Part shown: positions 6,991 through 16,503 of the stretch, one piece after another
Position numbering within the stretch: the stretch's first letter is position 1
How the letters are laid out: every line of letters starts with the position of its first letter
Source of the DNA: Promethearchaeota archaeon
GTDB lineage: Archaea; Asgardarchaeota; Lokiarchaeia; Sigyniarchaeales; SOKP01
Assembly: GCA_016840085.1 (NCBI GenBank)
Contig: JAEOTA010000054.1
Location: 1 to 64,000 of the forward strand
Reading direction: 5' to 3'
DNA: 64,000 bases
Made by a program: the position numbers and the translations under genes
Notes under the pieces: model-generated
Seen by the model: the letters and a program-made list of their open reading frames with translations, nothing else
The model's database searches: none
What the model was told of the DNA's origin: nothing

Positions 6991-9258
6991 TTGCTGATTA
7001 GTCGATTTACTACAGTAAAATTCAAAGATCTTGCTCCAATTGTATTAGTAATGGTATTGCTATTTATTTCGATAGCATGTGCAAATATGCTTATTCCTAG
7101 TTATGCAGCAATAAGGCAAGAATTCAATATCCCAGAAGCACTAATAGCAATTCCTGATGCCTTTTTCGTGTTAATTAGTGCACTATTTGCATTGCTTTGG
7201 GGATATTGGGCGGATAGAGTTGATAGAGGAAAAGTTCTACTAGCAGGAGCGTTTTCATGGACAATTGGAATGCTCCTAACGGCTTTTTCTACGACATACT
7301 TAATGTTAGTAATTTCAAGAGTATCTAGTGGAGCAGGTTTAGGCTGTGTTTTGCCAGTTGGGTATTCAATTATTTCAGATGCAATTCCTGCCGAAGAAAG
7401 ATCTGGGTGGTTTGGAACACTAGCAATTTTAAGTTCTATATCGAATGGGGCGGGACAGGGACTTTCTTCTTTTTTAGGTCCAATTTTCACGTGGAGATTT
7501 CCATTTTTTCTTCTTTCTGGTATAAGTGTAGTTGTGATTTTCATACTTTTTTTCGTTAAAATTCCTAAACGAGGGGCTAGTGAAGATGAACTTTTAGATT
7601 TAATGGAATTAGATTTAGAATATAGTTATCGAATTTCTAAGGAGGATTTATCAGTCATTATAAGAAAAAAAACCAATCTATATTTAACAATACAAGGCTT
7701 TTTCTCGATTATTCCAGGTACCGTCTTAGTATATTTTACAACATCAATGTTGATGCTCCAATATTTTAATCAAATACCTTCAGAAATACGTCTTCAAACT
7801 GCCACAATATTTGCCGGTATGATAGGTGTTGGATACCTTATTGGGAATGCTGTCTTTGCACGTTTAGGAGATGTATTATTTCGGCGTAATAAAAAAAATA
7901 GAGCTAGATTAGCAACAATATGCCTTATATTATCAATTCCTTTTGCAATTGTATTACTTATTTCATTGCACCCTATCAATTTAAATAGACTCAGTATCAT
8001 TTATCCTGAACCAATTCCCACAGAGAAAATTTGGCTTTATATTTTTCGAACAATTGGTGAAATATTCGTAGCATATCCGAATTATATTATTTTCTTTGTT
8101 TTTGCTTTAATGGCCTCTATGCTAGGAGCAGGACCAGTTGCGAATAGGAATGCAGTTATGATTGACGTTAATATGCCTGAACATAAAGGTACAGCTGCTT
8201 CGTTCTTAAAGCTTTCGGAACAAATAAGTAAGGGTGTAACCCTCCTTATTTCTTTTACATTAATTACTTTATTAGGAAGCATTTTCAATATGTTATTTTT
8301 TACCATATTTTTTTGGTTTCCAGCAGCGATCTTGTGGTATCTTGCTAGTAGAAACGTAGAAAAAGATATGGCTTATAAATCTAGAATTTTATCAGAAAGA
8401 AAACAAGTTAGTTTAATTGATTATATATTCGAACTAGAAATCCAAATAGATAGAGCAATTCAAAAGGTTCAAGATTCTAAATATTATATTCAAAGTGATG
8501 AAAATAAATTCAATAAACTACTTAATGATGCATTATTGATTTTTAAGTTCTGTGAACGTGAAGGAGAATATCGAAGCATTACTGATGTGCAAAAAAAAGC
8601 ACATATTTTCTATTTACGCGTTTTATTAATAAAGCAGGAGGTAAATTTGATTTTTGAAGAATTATCAAAAGAAGATTTAGAACCTAAAGAAATAACCCGT
8701 CTAAAAAATGAATTAAGGCAAATCTACAATAAAATAAGTGAATGGGAGAAGAGTACGTATGGAGAAATACAAACTTATTATGAAGATGCGTATTTAAAAA
8801 TTATTGAGGCAAGAATAAATCAGAAAAAAGATTTGATAAAAGGATTGTTCAAGATATCCGAAGCAATAAGAATCTATGAACGGGTGAAATACCTCTTAAG
8901 TGAAAGGCTTGAAGTTGCAAATGAAAAATCTAACTTATCAGAAGAAGAATCAATAGTGCGAGACAAAGAACAAGAATTATTTAATAAATGTTCTAAATCT
9001 TTAAATGCAACCAAAAAATTACACGAAGAGATAAAATTTGCCTTAAATCAATTAAAAGAGGTAGGAATTCAACGAGAAGATTTAAGTAAGATTTCTGATC
9101 TAAGTCAAGAATATAATATTGATCTGTATGATGTGATTCTTGACACATTTCAGGACGATAAGAAAAGGCAAAAAGCGCTTATTGGAACTTTAGATGAAAT
9201 TGATGATATTTTTAACCAATATGATAAATGGAAAGAAACTGAATTTAAAGTTTTTTAA
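6991..9258 (+). CDS. MFS transporter with a long C-terminal cytoplasmic coiled-coil domain
   Basis: Residues 1 to about 450 form a 12-helix major facilitator carrier, with the loop motif GYWADRVDRGK between helices 2 and 3 (family signature GxxxDRxGR/K) and a second-half counterpart around GNAVFARLGDV. From about residue 455 the chain is soluble, about 300 residues, rich in Glu, Lys, Leu and Ile, and predicted helical or coiled-coil (DYIFELEIQIDRAIQKVQD and onward). Ordinary MFS proteins are 400-450 residues, so this tail is an addition, perhaps for oligomerisation or a cytosolic regulator. Start TTG at 6991 follows GGATGGT. The substrate is unknown; the amino-acid racemase just upstream hints at a shared role but proves nothing. 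Confidence 0.8.
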   Translation: MLISRFTTVKFKDLAPIVLVMVLLFISIACANMLIPSYAAIRQEFNIPEALIAIPDAFFVLISALFALLWGYWADRVDRGKVLLAGAFSWTIGMLLTAFSTTYLMLVISRVSSGAGLGCVLPVGYSIISDAIPAEERSGWFGTLAILSSISNGAGQGLSSFLGPIFTWRFPFFLLSGISVVVIFILFFVKIPKRGASEDELLDLMELDLEYSYRISKEDLSVIIRKKTNLYLTIQGFFSIIPGTVLVYFTTSMLMLQYFNQIPSEIRLQTATIFAGMIGVGYLIGNAVFARLGDVLFRRNKKNRARLATICLILSIPFAIVLLISLHPINLNRLSIIYPEPIPTEKIWLYIFRTIGEIFVAYPNYIIFFVFALMASMLGAGPVANRNAVMIDVNMPEHKGTAASFLKLSEQISKGVTLLISFTLITLLGSIFNMLFFTIFFWFPAAILWYLASRNVEKDMAYKSRILSERKQVSLIDYIFELEIQIDRAIQKVQDSKYYIQSDENKFNKLLNDALLIFKFCEREGEYRSITDVQKKAHIFYLRVLLIKQEVNLIFEELSKEDLEPKEITRLKNELRQIYNKISEWEKSTYGEIQTYYEDAYLKIIEARINQKKDLIKGLFKISEAIRIYERVKYLLSERLEVANEKSNLSEEESIVRDKEQELFNKCSKSLNATKKLHEEIKFALNQLKEVGIQREDLSKISDLSQEYNIDLYDVILDTFQDDKKRQKALIGTLDEIDDIFNQYDKWKETEFKVF

Positions 9259-9267
9259 GAAATTTTA

Positions 9268-9534
9268 TTAATTATTAAATTCTGCTCGTAATAACTCTTG
9301 CATCTCAGATCTTTCTACTTCTGAAAGCTTGTTTGGTTTTTTACCTTTATTATGAACATAATCGGGATATTTGTGCTCAAAACATAAATTAATTAAAAAA
9401 AGTAAACAATTTCTAACTCTTAAAGCATTAGATATTTCATCTTCTAGATCTTTCATTAATTCAACTAAAATTTTGTATTTACTCACCTCACTATTGGTGG
9501 ATGCCTTTAAGATTTTATCGAAACAATCTTCCAT
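9268..9534 (-). CDS. Hypothetical small helical protein (88 residues)
   Basis: An 88-residue product beginning MEDCFDKILKAST, mostly helical, with a C-terminal KLSEVERSEMQELLRAEF segment. No domain is recognised. It is convergent with the MFS gene, whose stop lies ten bases away. The opposite strand is also open here over part of the length, but that translation is low-complexity and less protein-like. Confidence 0.5.
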   Translation of the reverse strand: MEDCFDKILKASTNSEVSKYKILVELMKDLEDEISNALRVRNCLLFLINLCFEHKYPDYVHNKGKKPNKLSEVERSEMQELLRAEFNN

Positions 9535-9882
9535 TTTTATGAAATCATTTAAAAAGTTATATCTTGATCTGTTTTATCTCTACATCTTAAGCAGTTACAT
9601 AGAGAATTAAATATTTATAAGTATCTATTGTCTTTTTTTTCCCATGAGAAAACGTACTTTCCCCTTGTTTCTATGAAAAAAACTTAATTTTACTGATATT
9701 GAAAATTTTCTGTAAATTACAATCCTAAAATTCAATTTTCTTTTCAATGTTATTTTTTTGAACCTAAATTTATTTCAAGATTAGAATTTGATTGATAATG
9801 AAATTAAATATCTGCATTTTGATGTGAAGGTAAATTTTTCATTGAAAAACTATTACCACTAATAAGATTTTTAAAATTTCAG
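9535..9882. other. AT-rich intergenic region, nothing recognised
   Basis: About 350 bases with no supported gene. It lies upstream of the 88-residue gene and downstream of the beta-grasp gene, both on the minus strand. No hairpin with a stable stem was noticed. Confidence 0.4.
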
Positions 9883-10380
9883 CTATTTTAAGAAGAATTC
9901 GATAATATTTCCTTTTTCCACAACAGAATTTTTATCAGAACAAGGTTTACCATTAAGTAAAATTAATAGTTCTCTTTTATCATTGGGAATCCTAAACTTT
10001 TTTAATATTGAGTTAATTGTAGATCCATTAGGTAGATTAACAATTGCTTCAGCTAAACCATATTTTCTCAAATCATCAGATAATTTTATTGTTATTTGTA
10101 TAGAATTAGAAAGTGGTATTTCTGCAAACATTATTCCCATTCTTTTTGGAAATAAACCTATTCTATCACCGTCTTTGATTTTTATTCCTAACCCACATAG
10201 ATTTCCATTTACAAAAGTATGGCTAATTTCATTTTCTTCAATATTAAATTTCTTAAGAATATCTAAAATAGTTCTTGAATTATCAATTTCAATCTCTATA
10301 GTTTTAGGTATTCCATTGTATTCCTTTTCTAAAGAGATTTTTTTTTTTAAGTCTCCATATAGCTTTATAATTATCGACAT
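9883..10380 (-). CDS. Tandem beta-grasp (MoaD/ThiS/ubiquitin-like) protein without a Gly-Gly tail
   Basis: The 165 residues split into two similar halves. Half 1 (about 1-87) reads IIIKLYGDLKKKISL, an ILDILKKFNI helix, HTFVNGNLCG and IKDGDRIGLFPKRMG. Half 2 (about 92-165) reads ITIKLSDDLRKYG, SILKKFRIP, LLILLNGKPC and VVEKGNIIEFFLK. The pattern strand, strand, helix, VNG turn, then [KD]GDxIxLFP is that of MoaD/ThiS and of the Mut7-C-associated ubiquitin-like domain. Neither half ends in Gly-Gly, so a sulfur-carrier or conjugation role through a C-terminal glycine is unlikely. The gene stands alone on the minus strand, far from the moaD of this window. Confidence 0.7.
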   Translation of the reverse strand: MSIIIKLYGDLKKKISLEKEYNGIPKTIEIEIDNSRTILDILKKFNIEENEISHTFVNGNLCGLGIKIKDGDRIGLFPKRMGIMFAEIPLSNSIQITIKLSDDLRKYGLAEAIVNLPNGSTINSILKKFRIPNDKRELLILLNGKPCSDKNSVVEKGNIIEFFLK

Positions 10381-10546
10381 ATTTTTTACTTTTTAATGAG
10401 AGAGATACATATTTATAATATTTAATATGTGAGAAATCTAATTAATTCAGTAAGTAGATTATCTCTTCAAAAGTCTAACAAGCTATAAGAAATTTAAATA
10501 TATCTTTTATATATTAAAAATTAGTGTTAAATCTAATATTTAGAAA

Positions 10547-11095
10547 TTAAATCTCGACACTTTGAACAAAAATATCGATTGATTGCTCTAAATCTATAAT
10601 ATCATCGATATCTTTGATCTCACTTGAAGCTAATTTTGCGAGAAATTCTTTCAAAAGTTTCTCTTTAGATTTATCGGTAGGAAATAGGAGACTGCTCTTG
10701 TAATGCTCATAATCAAGTATATTAGTAAATATCAAAAACAAAATTTCAACGTGCGAATAATCAACAAGAGCCTGTAATTTATCTTTGGTTATCATTATTT
10801 TAGTGTGATCAGTATAAAAATCTGAAAGATCATCATAATAATTAGTAATTCGGGCAATGTTATCAAGCTGTGCGTGTAATGCTGCTTGATTAATAGGACT
10901 TTCTTCATCTTTATATAATATATCGAAATATTTCATTATGAAATCTTTCAATTTCTGTAGTTTAGTCTGGAATACCCTTGTTTTTACAATTCTTTCAAAC
11001 ATAGGTGAAGCCAAATCCTGATAGAAACGAAGTTCGAATTTAACTATATCTAAAATGTCAAAGAACAATTCTCTAATGTTAATCTCTTCAGACAT
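10547..11095 (-). CDS. Hypothetical helical protein (182 residues)
   Basis: A soluble, almost entirely helical, acidic protein (MSEEINIRELFFDILDIV at the start; many Asp/Glu in KDIDDIIDLEQSIDIFVQ near the end). No membrane segment, cysteine motif or known domain is visible. It is followed downstream on the same strand by the beta-grasp gene after 166 bases, and lies 130 bases from the nucleotidyltransferase gene upstream, so three minus-strand genes run in series without tight coupling. Confidence 0.6.
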   Translation of the reverse strand: MSEEINIRELFFDILDIVKFELRFYQDLASPMFERIVKTRVFQTKLQKLKDFIMKYFDILYKDEESPINQAALHAQLDNIARITNYYDDLSDFYTDHTKIMITKDKLQALVDYSHVEILFLIFTNILDYEHYKSSLLFPTDKSKEKLLKEFLAKLASSEIKDIDDIIDLEQSIDIFVQSVEI

Positions 11096-11225
11096 TTTTT
11101 ATACCTACTCTGCCATCTATTTACTTATATTATTACAATTCTAAATAAATTGAAAAATATTTATATTTTTAGATTTTGATTCTAAATTGATTTATATCTT
11201 TTTTTAGTATTAAACGATTTGTGGA

Positions 11226-12212
11226 TTAAATTCTTAAGGGAAAAGAGCGATCTGGGATTACGGGCTCAATTTTTTTAGAAATCATTCTAAACCTATCTTT
11301 TCTTTTTATCAATTTTTTAAAAGAAATTCCTTGGATATGAATTTTAACAATTCGAATAGGGCAGCGAATCATAAAGCTTAAATTATTTCGGGGAGATTTA
11401 CGCAATCTCAAGAAATTAGAAAAAAACTTACTAGCACTTTTCTGAAATCGTGGTTTCTCAAAAGATATAAACCGTTCAGCGATTTTTTTAAGGTTTTTTG
11501 TATCCCTAAAACAATAATAGTTTGAGGCTTTTAGAGACCACTTTATCGCTTCCAATTGGTACTTAGTAGGTTTAAGCTTTTTTAATTGGAAAATGAGAAT
11601 TGAAAAAAAAGAAATCATTAAGTTCATAACCATACTTTTGAACATTTCGAGAAATGTTATTTGGATTTTCGGTCTGATTTTACTTCTTAAGTCTTCACCA
11701 AAAAGAGTCGTACTATTTATAAGAATATTTCCTAACACAATATTGCGGGGAGCAAAAATACCTGAAAATACTTTATTTACCCTAAATATTTTGTGGAACA
11801 CAGCCTCTTCCCAATATCTCTTCTTAGTGAGAAAATGACTTACAAAGATTCCTGTTGACTGTTGAAGTACTCCCAAGATTTTTGTACTAAGTTTTGTATC
11901 AAATTCTCTAAAGTTATGTTTTATCTCAAGTGCAATAAAGTATTTTTCAATTTCCTTAATATGATGATTTGAAACTCTATCTTTAAAAATTATTAACAAA
12001 TCGCAATCTGAAACGGGTGTAGTCTCACTACTTTTTACTCTTTGGCTGCCAAATAAAAGAACTGATAAAATTTTATTAACACCAACTTCTCTATTGATCA
12101 GATTAATGATATCCTTAATATAATTATGTGATTGCTGATTTAAACCTTCTAAATTCCCAGAAATTTTATCTTTAATTTCCTTAGTAGTGCTTATTATATC
12201 TATGTCTTGCAC
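11226..12212 (-). CDS. Nucleotidyltransferase-domain protein (Pol-beta-like fold)
   Basis: Residues about 50-75 read VLLFGSQRVK followed by SDCDLLIIF: the Gly-Ser of helix N (55-56) and the DxD metal pair (69 and 71) that define minimal nucleotidyltransferases. The spacing between GS and DxD is slightly longer than usual. The remaining ~200 residues are basic and mostly helical, with a hydrophobic stretch near MVMNLMISFFSILIFQL and a very basic C-terminus (RPI/KIHIQGISFKKLIKRKDRF). The target (protein, tRNA or antibiotic) is unknown. There is no HEPN gene beside it, so this is not an obvious MNT-HEPN toxin pair. Confidence 0.7.
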   Translation of the reverse strand: MQDIDIISTTKEIKDKISGNLEGLNQQSHNYIKDIINLINREVGVNKILSVLLFGSQRVKSSETTPVSDCDLLIIFKDRVSNHHIKEIEKYFIALEIKHNFREFDTKLSTKILGVLQQSTGIFVSHFLTKKRYWEEAVFHKIFRVNKVFSGIFAPRNIVLGNILINSTTLFGEDLRSKIRPKIQITFLEMFKSMVMNLMISFFSILIFQLKKLKPTKYQLEAIKWSLKASNYYCFRDTKNLKKIAERFISFEKPRFQKSASKFFSNFLRLRKSPRNNLSFMIRCPIRIVKIHIQGISFKKLIKRKDRFRMISKKIEPVIPDRSFPLRI

Positions 12213-12345
12213 TTTGAATCAATAAGGCAATTTTGATGTTAATTATTGAGTTTTTCTATTTTTTCTTATCGATAAAGAATTATTAATATAATAAAAATAT
12301 TAAATATATTTAGCTATTTTAAAGACTCTTTAGATGGGTTAATAA

Positions 12346-14361
12346 CTATTTATCAAGATTATAAGCTGTCTCAAATCCTTCATGAATTGCTTCCATCATT
12401 GTTCGAGGTTCTTTACAATCTCCTATTTTATACATTTTAAATGGTGGATTTGTAGCTTTGATCTTATCATATAATTCTGAATTAGGCTTAACACCTGTGG
12501 CTAATATAAACGTATCAATGTTTTCTAATGATTTTTTTTCACCTTCAATTTCAAATTCCATAGTTTTTCCTTCGAATCTTGTAATATTCGCTCCTGTAAT
12601 TGTTTTTATTCCCAATTTCATTGTATGACCAATCATAAAACCGCGAGTTGTTCTCCCAAGATTGAGGCCTAATTTCGGGAGTTTGTCAATTATTGTTACA
12701 CTTCTATTACCTCTAAGCCACTTATCCATAACTTCTTCTCGAGGAATTAAATCATAAAAACTTATAAATCGTGCTATCTCTGAATCTAAAGTTCCTAATT
12801 CGGCAGCCCAAATTGCTGTTTCCATACCCGTTGCTGAACCTCCCACAACTACTACATTTTTTCCTACGGGATAATCTCCCGCAAGGGCATCATCAGCAAA
12901 GTAAATGGTACTTCCAAGACTTCCATCAATACCAGGAATATCAGGAATATCAAACTTAACTCCTGTCGCGAATATAACCGCATTTGGATTGTATTCATTG
13001 ATTTTTTCCAAGGTTGCTTCTGTATTAAGTTGTAAATCAATATTACGGTGCATAATTTGAGCTCTGTAATAATCAATAATTTCAGTCATTTCTCTTCGTC
13101 CTGGAGGAACCATTGCTGCATTCATTTGACCGCCTATCTCATCCCTTTTCTCCAAAATCGTAGCATTATGACCTAATAATGTAGCTACACGAGCTGCTTC
13201 TAATCCCGCTGGTCCACTTCCAATAATCACTACTTTCATAGGTTGATCGGTTTTTTTATCAAGATCATACTTACCTTCACGTGAAGCAAGATAATTTTGC
13301 ATACATTCAACAGACTTCCCTGTAAAAATATGATCAAAGCAGCCCTGATTACAAGCGACACATTTTCTAATATCCCACAATTTATTCTCTTTAGCTTTAT
13401 TAGGTAAATAAGGATCTGCGATGAGTCCCCTTCCCATACAGATAGCATCTGCCCATTCATTTCTTAAAATTCGTTCAGCAAGAACTGGATCATTAATTCG
13501 ATTGGCAGAAAATACGGGGGCACTAACATTTCTCTTAACATTTTCCGCTAAATAAGCATATGCTCCTGCAGGTACCATCATAGGGAGTTGAGGAATTCTA
13601 GTTTCATGCCATCCTCCAGTTACATTAATATAATCAACCCCTGCATCATCATAATATTTTGCAAATACAGCAGTCTCTTTATACGTATTAGAGCCCGGGA
13701 CAAAATCATCTCCCGCGACTCGCATTCCTACTAAGATATCCTTTCCTACTCTTTCTTTGACCAGATTTATTAATTCCAAAGGGTATCTAAGACGATTTTC
13801 TAATGAACCCCCATATTCATCAGTTCGTTTATTAGTCATTGGACTAAGAAATTGATTTATAAGGTATCCGGCTGATCCCAATAACTCTACTCCATCAAAA
13901 CCAGCTTCTCTTACTCTTTCTGCTGCTAGTGCATGATTTTCTTGAACTTCTTTTATTTCATCAATTGTTAATTCTTTAGGAACCCTCCTCGTTAAATTTG
14001 ACATAACTGCTGAAGAAGAAACCATACCTGGCATACCTGAATATGCACCTGCGTGGTATAATTGAACAATGGTCTTTGCGCCATGTTTATGCATTTCTTC
14101 TGCAAATCTAGTATAGCCTGGAATATGTTTATCATCATCAATCGACAACATTGTTGGACCTCCACCTCTGGCTTCTACAGCACATCCTCCGAGGATTATA
14201 AGTCCAACTCCCCCTTTAGCTCTTTCTTCATAGAAATTAATAGTCTTATCATTTACTGTTTGATCACGAGAAAAATTAAGTGCCATAGCTGGCAGTACAA
14301 GTCTATTGCGAATTTCTACATCTCTTATTTTTAATGGTTCAAAAAGTTTTATAAACTTCAT
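12346..14361 (-). CDS. OYE-like FMN / 4Fe-4S / FAD oxidoreductase (2,4-dienoyl-CoA reductase type)
   Basis: 671 residues, the usual size for the FadH/trimethylamine dehydrogenase group. The N-terminal ~335 residues are an old-yellow-enzyme TIM barrel (EPLKIRDVEIRNRLVLPAM; NQFLSPMTNKRTDEYGGS). Next comes the cluster motif CVACNQGC with a further Cys eleven residues on (VECMQN), then an FAD domain (VVIIGSGPAGLEAARVA, about 378-394) and a second dinucleotide domain whose glycine motif is altered to VVVGGSATGMETA. Electrons pass from NAD(P)H through FAD and FeS to FMN, reducing an enoyl-type substrate. It has no operon partner: PAC2 starts 120 bases upstream and is probably independent. Substrate uncertain. 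Confidence 0.88.
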   Translation of the reverse strand: MKFIKLFEPLKIRDVEIRNRLVLPAMALNFSRDQTVNDKTINFYEERAKGGVGLIILGGCAVEARGGGPTMLSIDDDKHIPGYTRFAEEMHKHGAKTIVQLYHAGAYSGMPGMVSSSAVMSNLTRRVPKELTIDEIKEVQENHALAAERVREAGFDGVELLGSAGYLINQFLSPMTNKRTDEYGGSLENRLRYPLELINLVKERVGKDILVGMRVAGDDFVPGSNTYKETAVFAKYYDDAGVDYINVTGGWHETRIPQLPMMVPAGAYAYLAENVKRNVSAPVFSANRINDPVLAERILRNEWADAICMGRGLIADPYLPNKAKENKLWDIRKCVACNQGCFDHIFTGKSVECMQNYLASREGKYDLDKKTDQPMKVVIIGSGPAGLEAARVATLLGHNATILEKRDEIGGQMNAAMVPPGRREMTEIIDYYRAQIMHRNIDLQLNTEATLEKINEYNPNAVIFATGVKFDIPDIPGIDGSLGSTIYFADDALAGDYPVGKNVVVVGGSATGMETAIWAAELGTLDSEIARFISFYDLIPREEVMDKWLRGNRSVTIIDKLPKLGLNLGRTTRGFMIGHTMKLGIKTITGANITRFEGKTMEFEIEGEKKSLENIDTFILATGVKPNSELYDKIKATNPPFKMYKIGDCKEPRTMMEAIHEGFETAYNLDK

Positions 14362-14482
14362 AATTTTAATATTCTCAATTTTAAATTTTAGATATTAATA
14401 ATCTTGAATCTTTATATGAATTTTAAATTTTTTATAGAAAAAAAACTTGAAATCAGAGTGTTAAAGAACGGAATAATAGGAT

Positions 14483-15274
14483 CTAACGGAAATAGGAATC
14501 CGCACCTCGATCTTCTGGAATTTGTTTCATGAAATGGTCAGCTTGTTTTTTAAATGATTCAAATATGTGCTCCATTTCCTTAATTTTCTCATTAAGTTTA
14601 CTAAAGTCCATCTCTATTGAAAAGTAATCTTTTAATAAAGAAACTAAGGCTTTTGATGAACGAGGATCTAACGTCATCATTGGTAACGGTAAAGTTTCTG
14701 CTAAAAGGCATATTCCTGGAGCAAAGTTATTTGTACCAGCATAAGCAGGTAAAATTCCATTTGCTCCTGAAATATATCCTCCCTCGTATATTTTTGTATT
14801 ATCAAATTCAAGGAAGGATTGGACTAAATCTTGGTCCGTGCCACAAACATATACTAATGGACTATCATGAACTATGTCGGAGATCATAGCTCCTGTACTT
14901 ACATACATTTTAATTTTTCCCCCAGTTATTTTTTGCATTTCTTCGCAAAACACTTTTGAGAATTCAAAAACCCCTTCTGGAGTTTGAGGTTGATAGGAGC
15001 CTGTCAAAATAAAAAAATCATTTCCGTTTTCATTATCTCTTGGTTTATAATAGATTTTTGCCGTAGGACTTTCAAGATTTCCTTTTTCAACAGTCGCTTT
15101 CGGTGGAAAATCAAAATATTGAATACTCATAAATTCATCGGCATTAATTGAATCTTTAATAGAAGTGATTGCAAGCTTAGCAACCAATGCTATTCCTGGC
15201 CATCCTATTAGAACAACAGGATTGTTAATACTTTCAGTCTCTAATTCAAATTTTTTTTCTATATTGATATACAT
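14483..15274 (-). CDS. PAC2-family protein (proteasome-assembly-chaperone-like)
   Basis: 263 residues with the PAC2 signature near the N-terminus (PVVLIGWPGIALVAKLA), the central FILTGSYQPQ and a conserved GISGANGILPAYA-like segment, ending in a helical tail (KLNEKIKEMEHIFESFKKQ). The family is widespread in archaea and related to eukaryotic proteasome assembly chaperone 2; archaeal members are thought to chaperone proteasome assembly or bind related cofactors, with little direct evidence. It is preceded within 18 bases by a zinc-ribbon membrane protein on the same strand, so the two are probably co-transcribed. Confidence 0.85.
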   Translation of the reverse strand: MYINIEKKFELETESINNPVVLIGWPGIALVAKLAITSIKDSINADEFMSIQYFDFPPKATVEKGNLESPTAKIYYKPRDNENGNDFFILTGSYQPQTPEGVFEFSKVFCEEMQKITGGKIKMYVSTGAMISDIVHDSPLVYVCGTDQDLVQSFLEFDNTKIYEGGYISGANGILPAYAGTNNFAPGICLLAETLPLPMMTLDPRSSKALVSLLKDYFSIEMDFSKLNEKIKEMEHIFESFKKQADHFMKQIPEDRGADSYFR

Positions 15275-15292
15275 TTTTTATTAATCCTTTTA

Positions 15293-16390
15293 TCATCCGT
15301 TATCTATAAATGAAAGAACTTCCCCACAATTAGGACAGAATTTTTTTGGGGTTTTTATTAAATATCCACAGAAGGGACAATAAAATTGATCCTCTATTTG
15401 CAGTCTTGGTGGTGTTATAGGACTCTTCACTTCTTCCAATTCTTGAGTTTTTTGTATAGGTTGTTGATATGGATCGTGGTATACCTCTCTGACTGGATAA
15501 TAACGTGTTTGATACTGATATCCTAAATCTTTTTTAGCTTTTAAAGTAGTGAATAATGATGTTAGGATACAAATAAAGAGTGGAGCTAAAATAATTTCTA
15601 TAAGGTTTATTAGAATTTGATAGAGAATTATCATTCCATAATTTCTTGTTTCAGGATTTAACCACGAATCATGTATAGATGAAAAATTATCAACACTAGT
15701 ATATATGACGAAATCTATAATAAAATTATAAATCAATCCTATTATAAAGATTATAATAAAATTAACTATAAAGACTCCAATTATTTTCCAGAATGAACCT
15801 TTAGCAATTGTTCGAGCTTCTGAAATAGGATTTTGAACATTTTCCATATTGTAAGTAAACACTAGAAAGATAAAAAAGCCAAAGATAATAATAGCTGGAA
15901 TAAACAATAATATACCTCCTAATGGCAAACATATCCCAATAATAAGAATTGGAAAGAATATCTTTTTATTGAAGGCTGATTTGAATGATTCTCCAAACTT
16001 TGTGTCTATCCACATCTGTCTTTTATAAACGTAATTACTAACGGAACACATAGCGATTGTAATAACTACAGCTCCAATTAGATTTTGAAGGAAAAGAAGG
16101 GCAATATTCAGAAAAAGAAACGAGGATAATAGATTCCACTCACTTTCTGTGATAGGAACATCTTCTAAAAATTTATTCAAGATTTCTGTAGTTGTTATTT
16201 CTAAAGAATTAATATACAATCTAAGATCAGTTAATAAAAAGATATTTAGAATTATTAATATGACTTGAAATAACGCAAGAGGTAAAATTAAAGTTTTATA
16301 ATTTTGACGAAATAATTTAAATCCCCCTGCAATTATTTCCGAGAAACGCTTTTTTGCTAATCTGATTAATCTATCTTCACTGTCAGCCAT
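15293..16390 (-). CDS. Multi-pass membrane protein with C-terminal zinc ribbon
   Basis: 365 residues. The N-terminal ~290 contain about six hydrophobic helices arranged like the glycerophosphodiester-phosphodiesterase-type membrane domain (KLFRQNYKTLILPLALFQV; KGSFWKIIGVFIVNFIIIF). After a Pro/Gln/Tyr-rich linker the C-terminus is a classic rubredoxin-type zinc ribbon, FYCPFCGYL and KFCPNCGEVL. Such ribbons on membrane proteins usually act as protein interaction tags on the cytoplasmic side. Eighteen bases separate it from the PAC2 gene downstream. Function unknown. Confidence 0.75.
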   Translation of the reverse strand: MADSEDRLIRLAKKRFSEIIAGGFKLFRQNYKTLILPLALFQVILIILNIFLLTDLRLYINSLEITTTEILNKFLEDVPITESEWNLLSSFLFLNIALLFLQNLIGAVVITIAMCSVSNYVYKRQMWIDTKFGESFKSAFNKKIFFPILIIGICLPLGGILLFIPAIIIFGFFIFLVFTYNMENVQNPISEARTIAKGSFWKIIGVFIVNFIIIFIIGLIYNFIIDFVIYTSVDNFSSIHDSWLNPETRNYGMIILYQILINLIEIILAPLFICILTSLFTTLKAKKDLGYQYQTRYYPVREVYHDPYQQPIQKTQELEEVKSPITPPRLQIEDQFYCPFCGYLIKTPKKFCPNCGEVLSFIDNG

Positions 16391-16503
16391 AACAAAAAAA
16401 GTAGTGGTTTACATAAAAATATAATTATACGATTTATTCATTACACTAGAAGTAAATTTTTCAAATAAGTATTACTCTCATAAATTTTATTATATAACTA
16501 TTT

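Noticed and set aside
7101..7544. Minus-strand frame of 147 codons
   Set aside because: It is the shadow of the MFS helices on the plus strand and has no protein-like pattern of its own.
11226..12212. MNT-HEPN toxin-antitoxin pair
   Set aside because: The nucleotidyltransferase gene has no small HEPN partner on either side; the neighbour at 10547 is acidic and helical without an RxxxxH motif that I can see.
12864..13460. Two short frames inside the OYE-type gene
   Set aside because: Same-strand out-of-frame translations of a gene with complete FMN, FeS and FAD motifs; no start site evidence.
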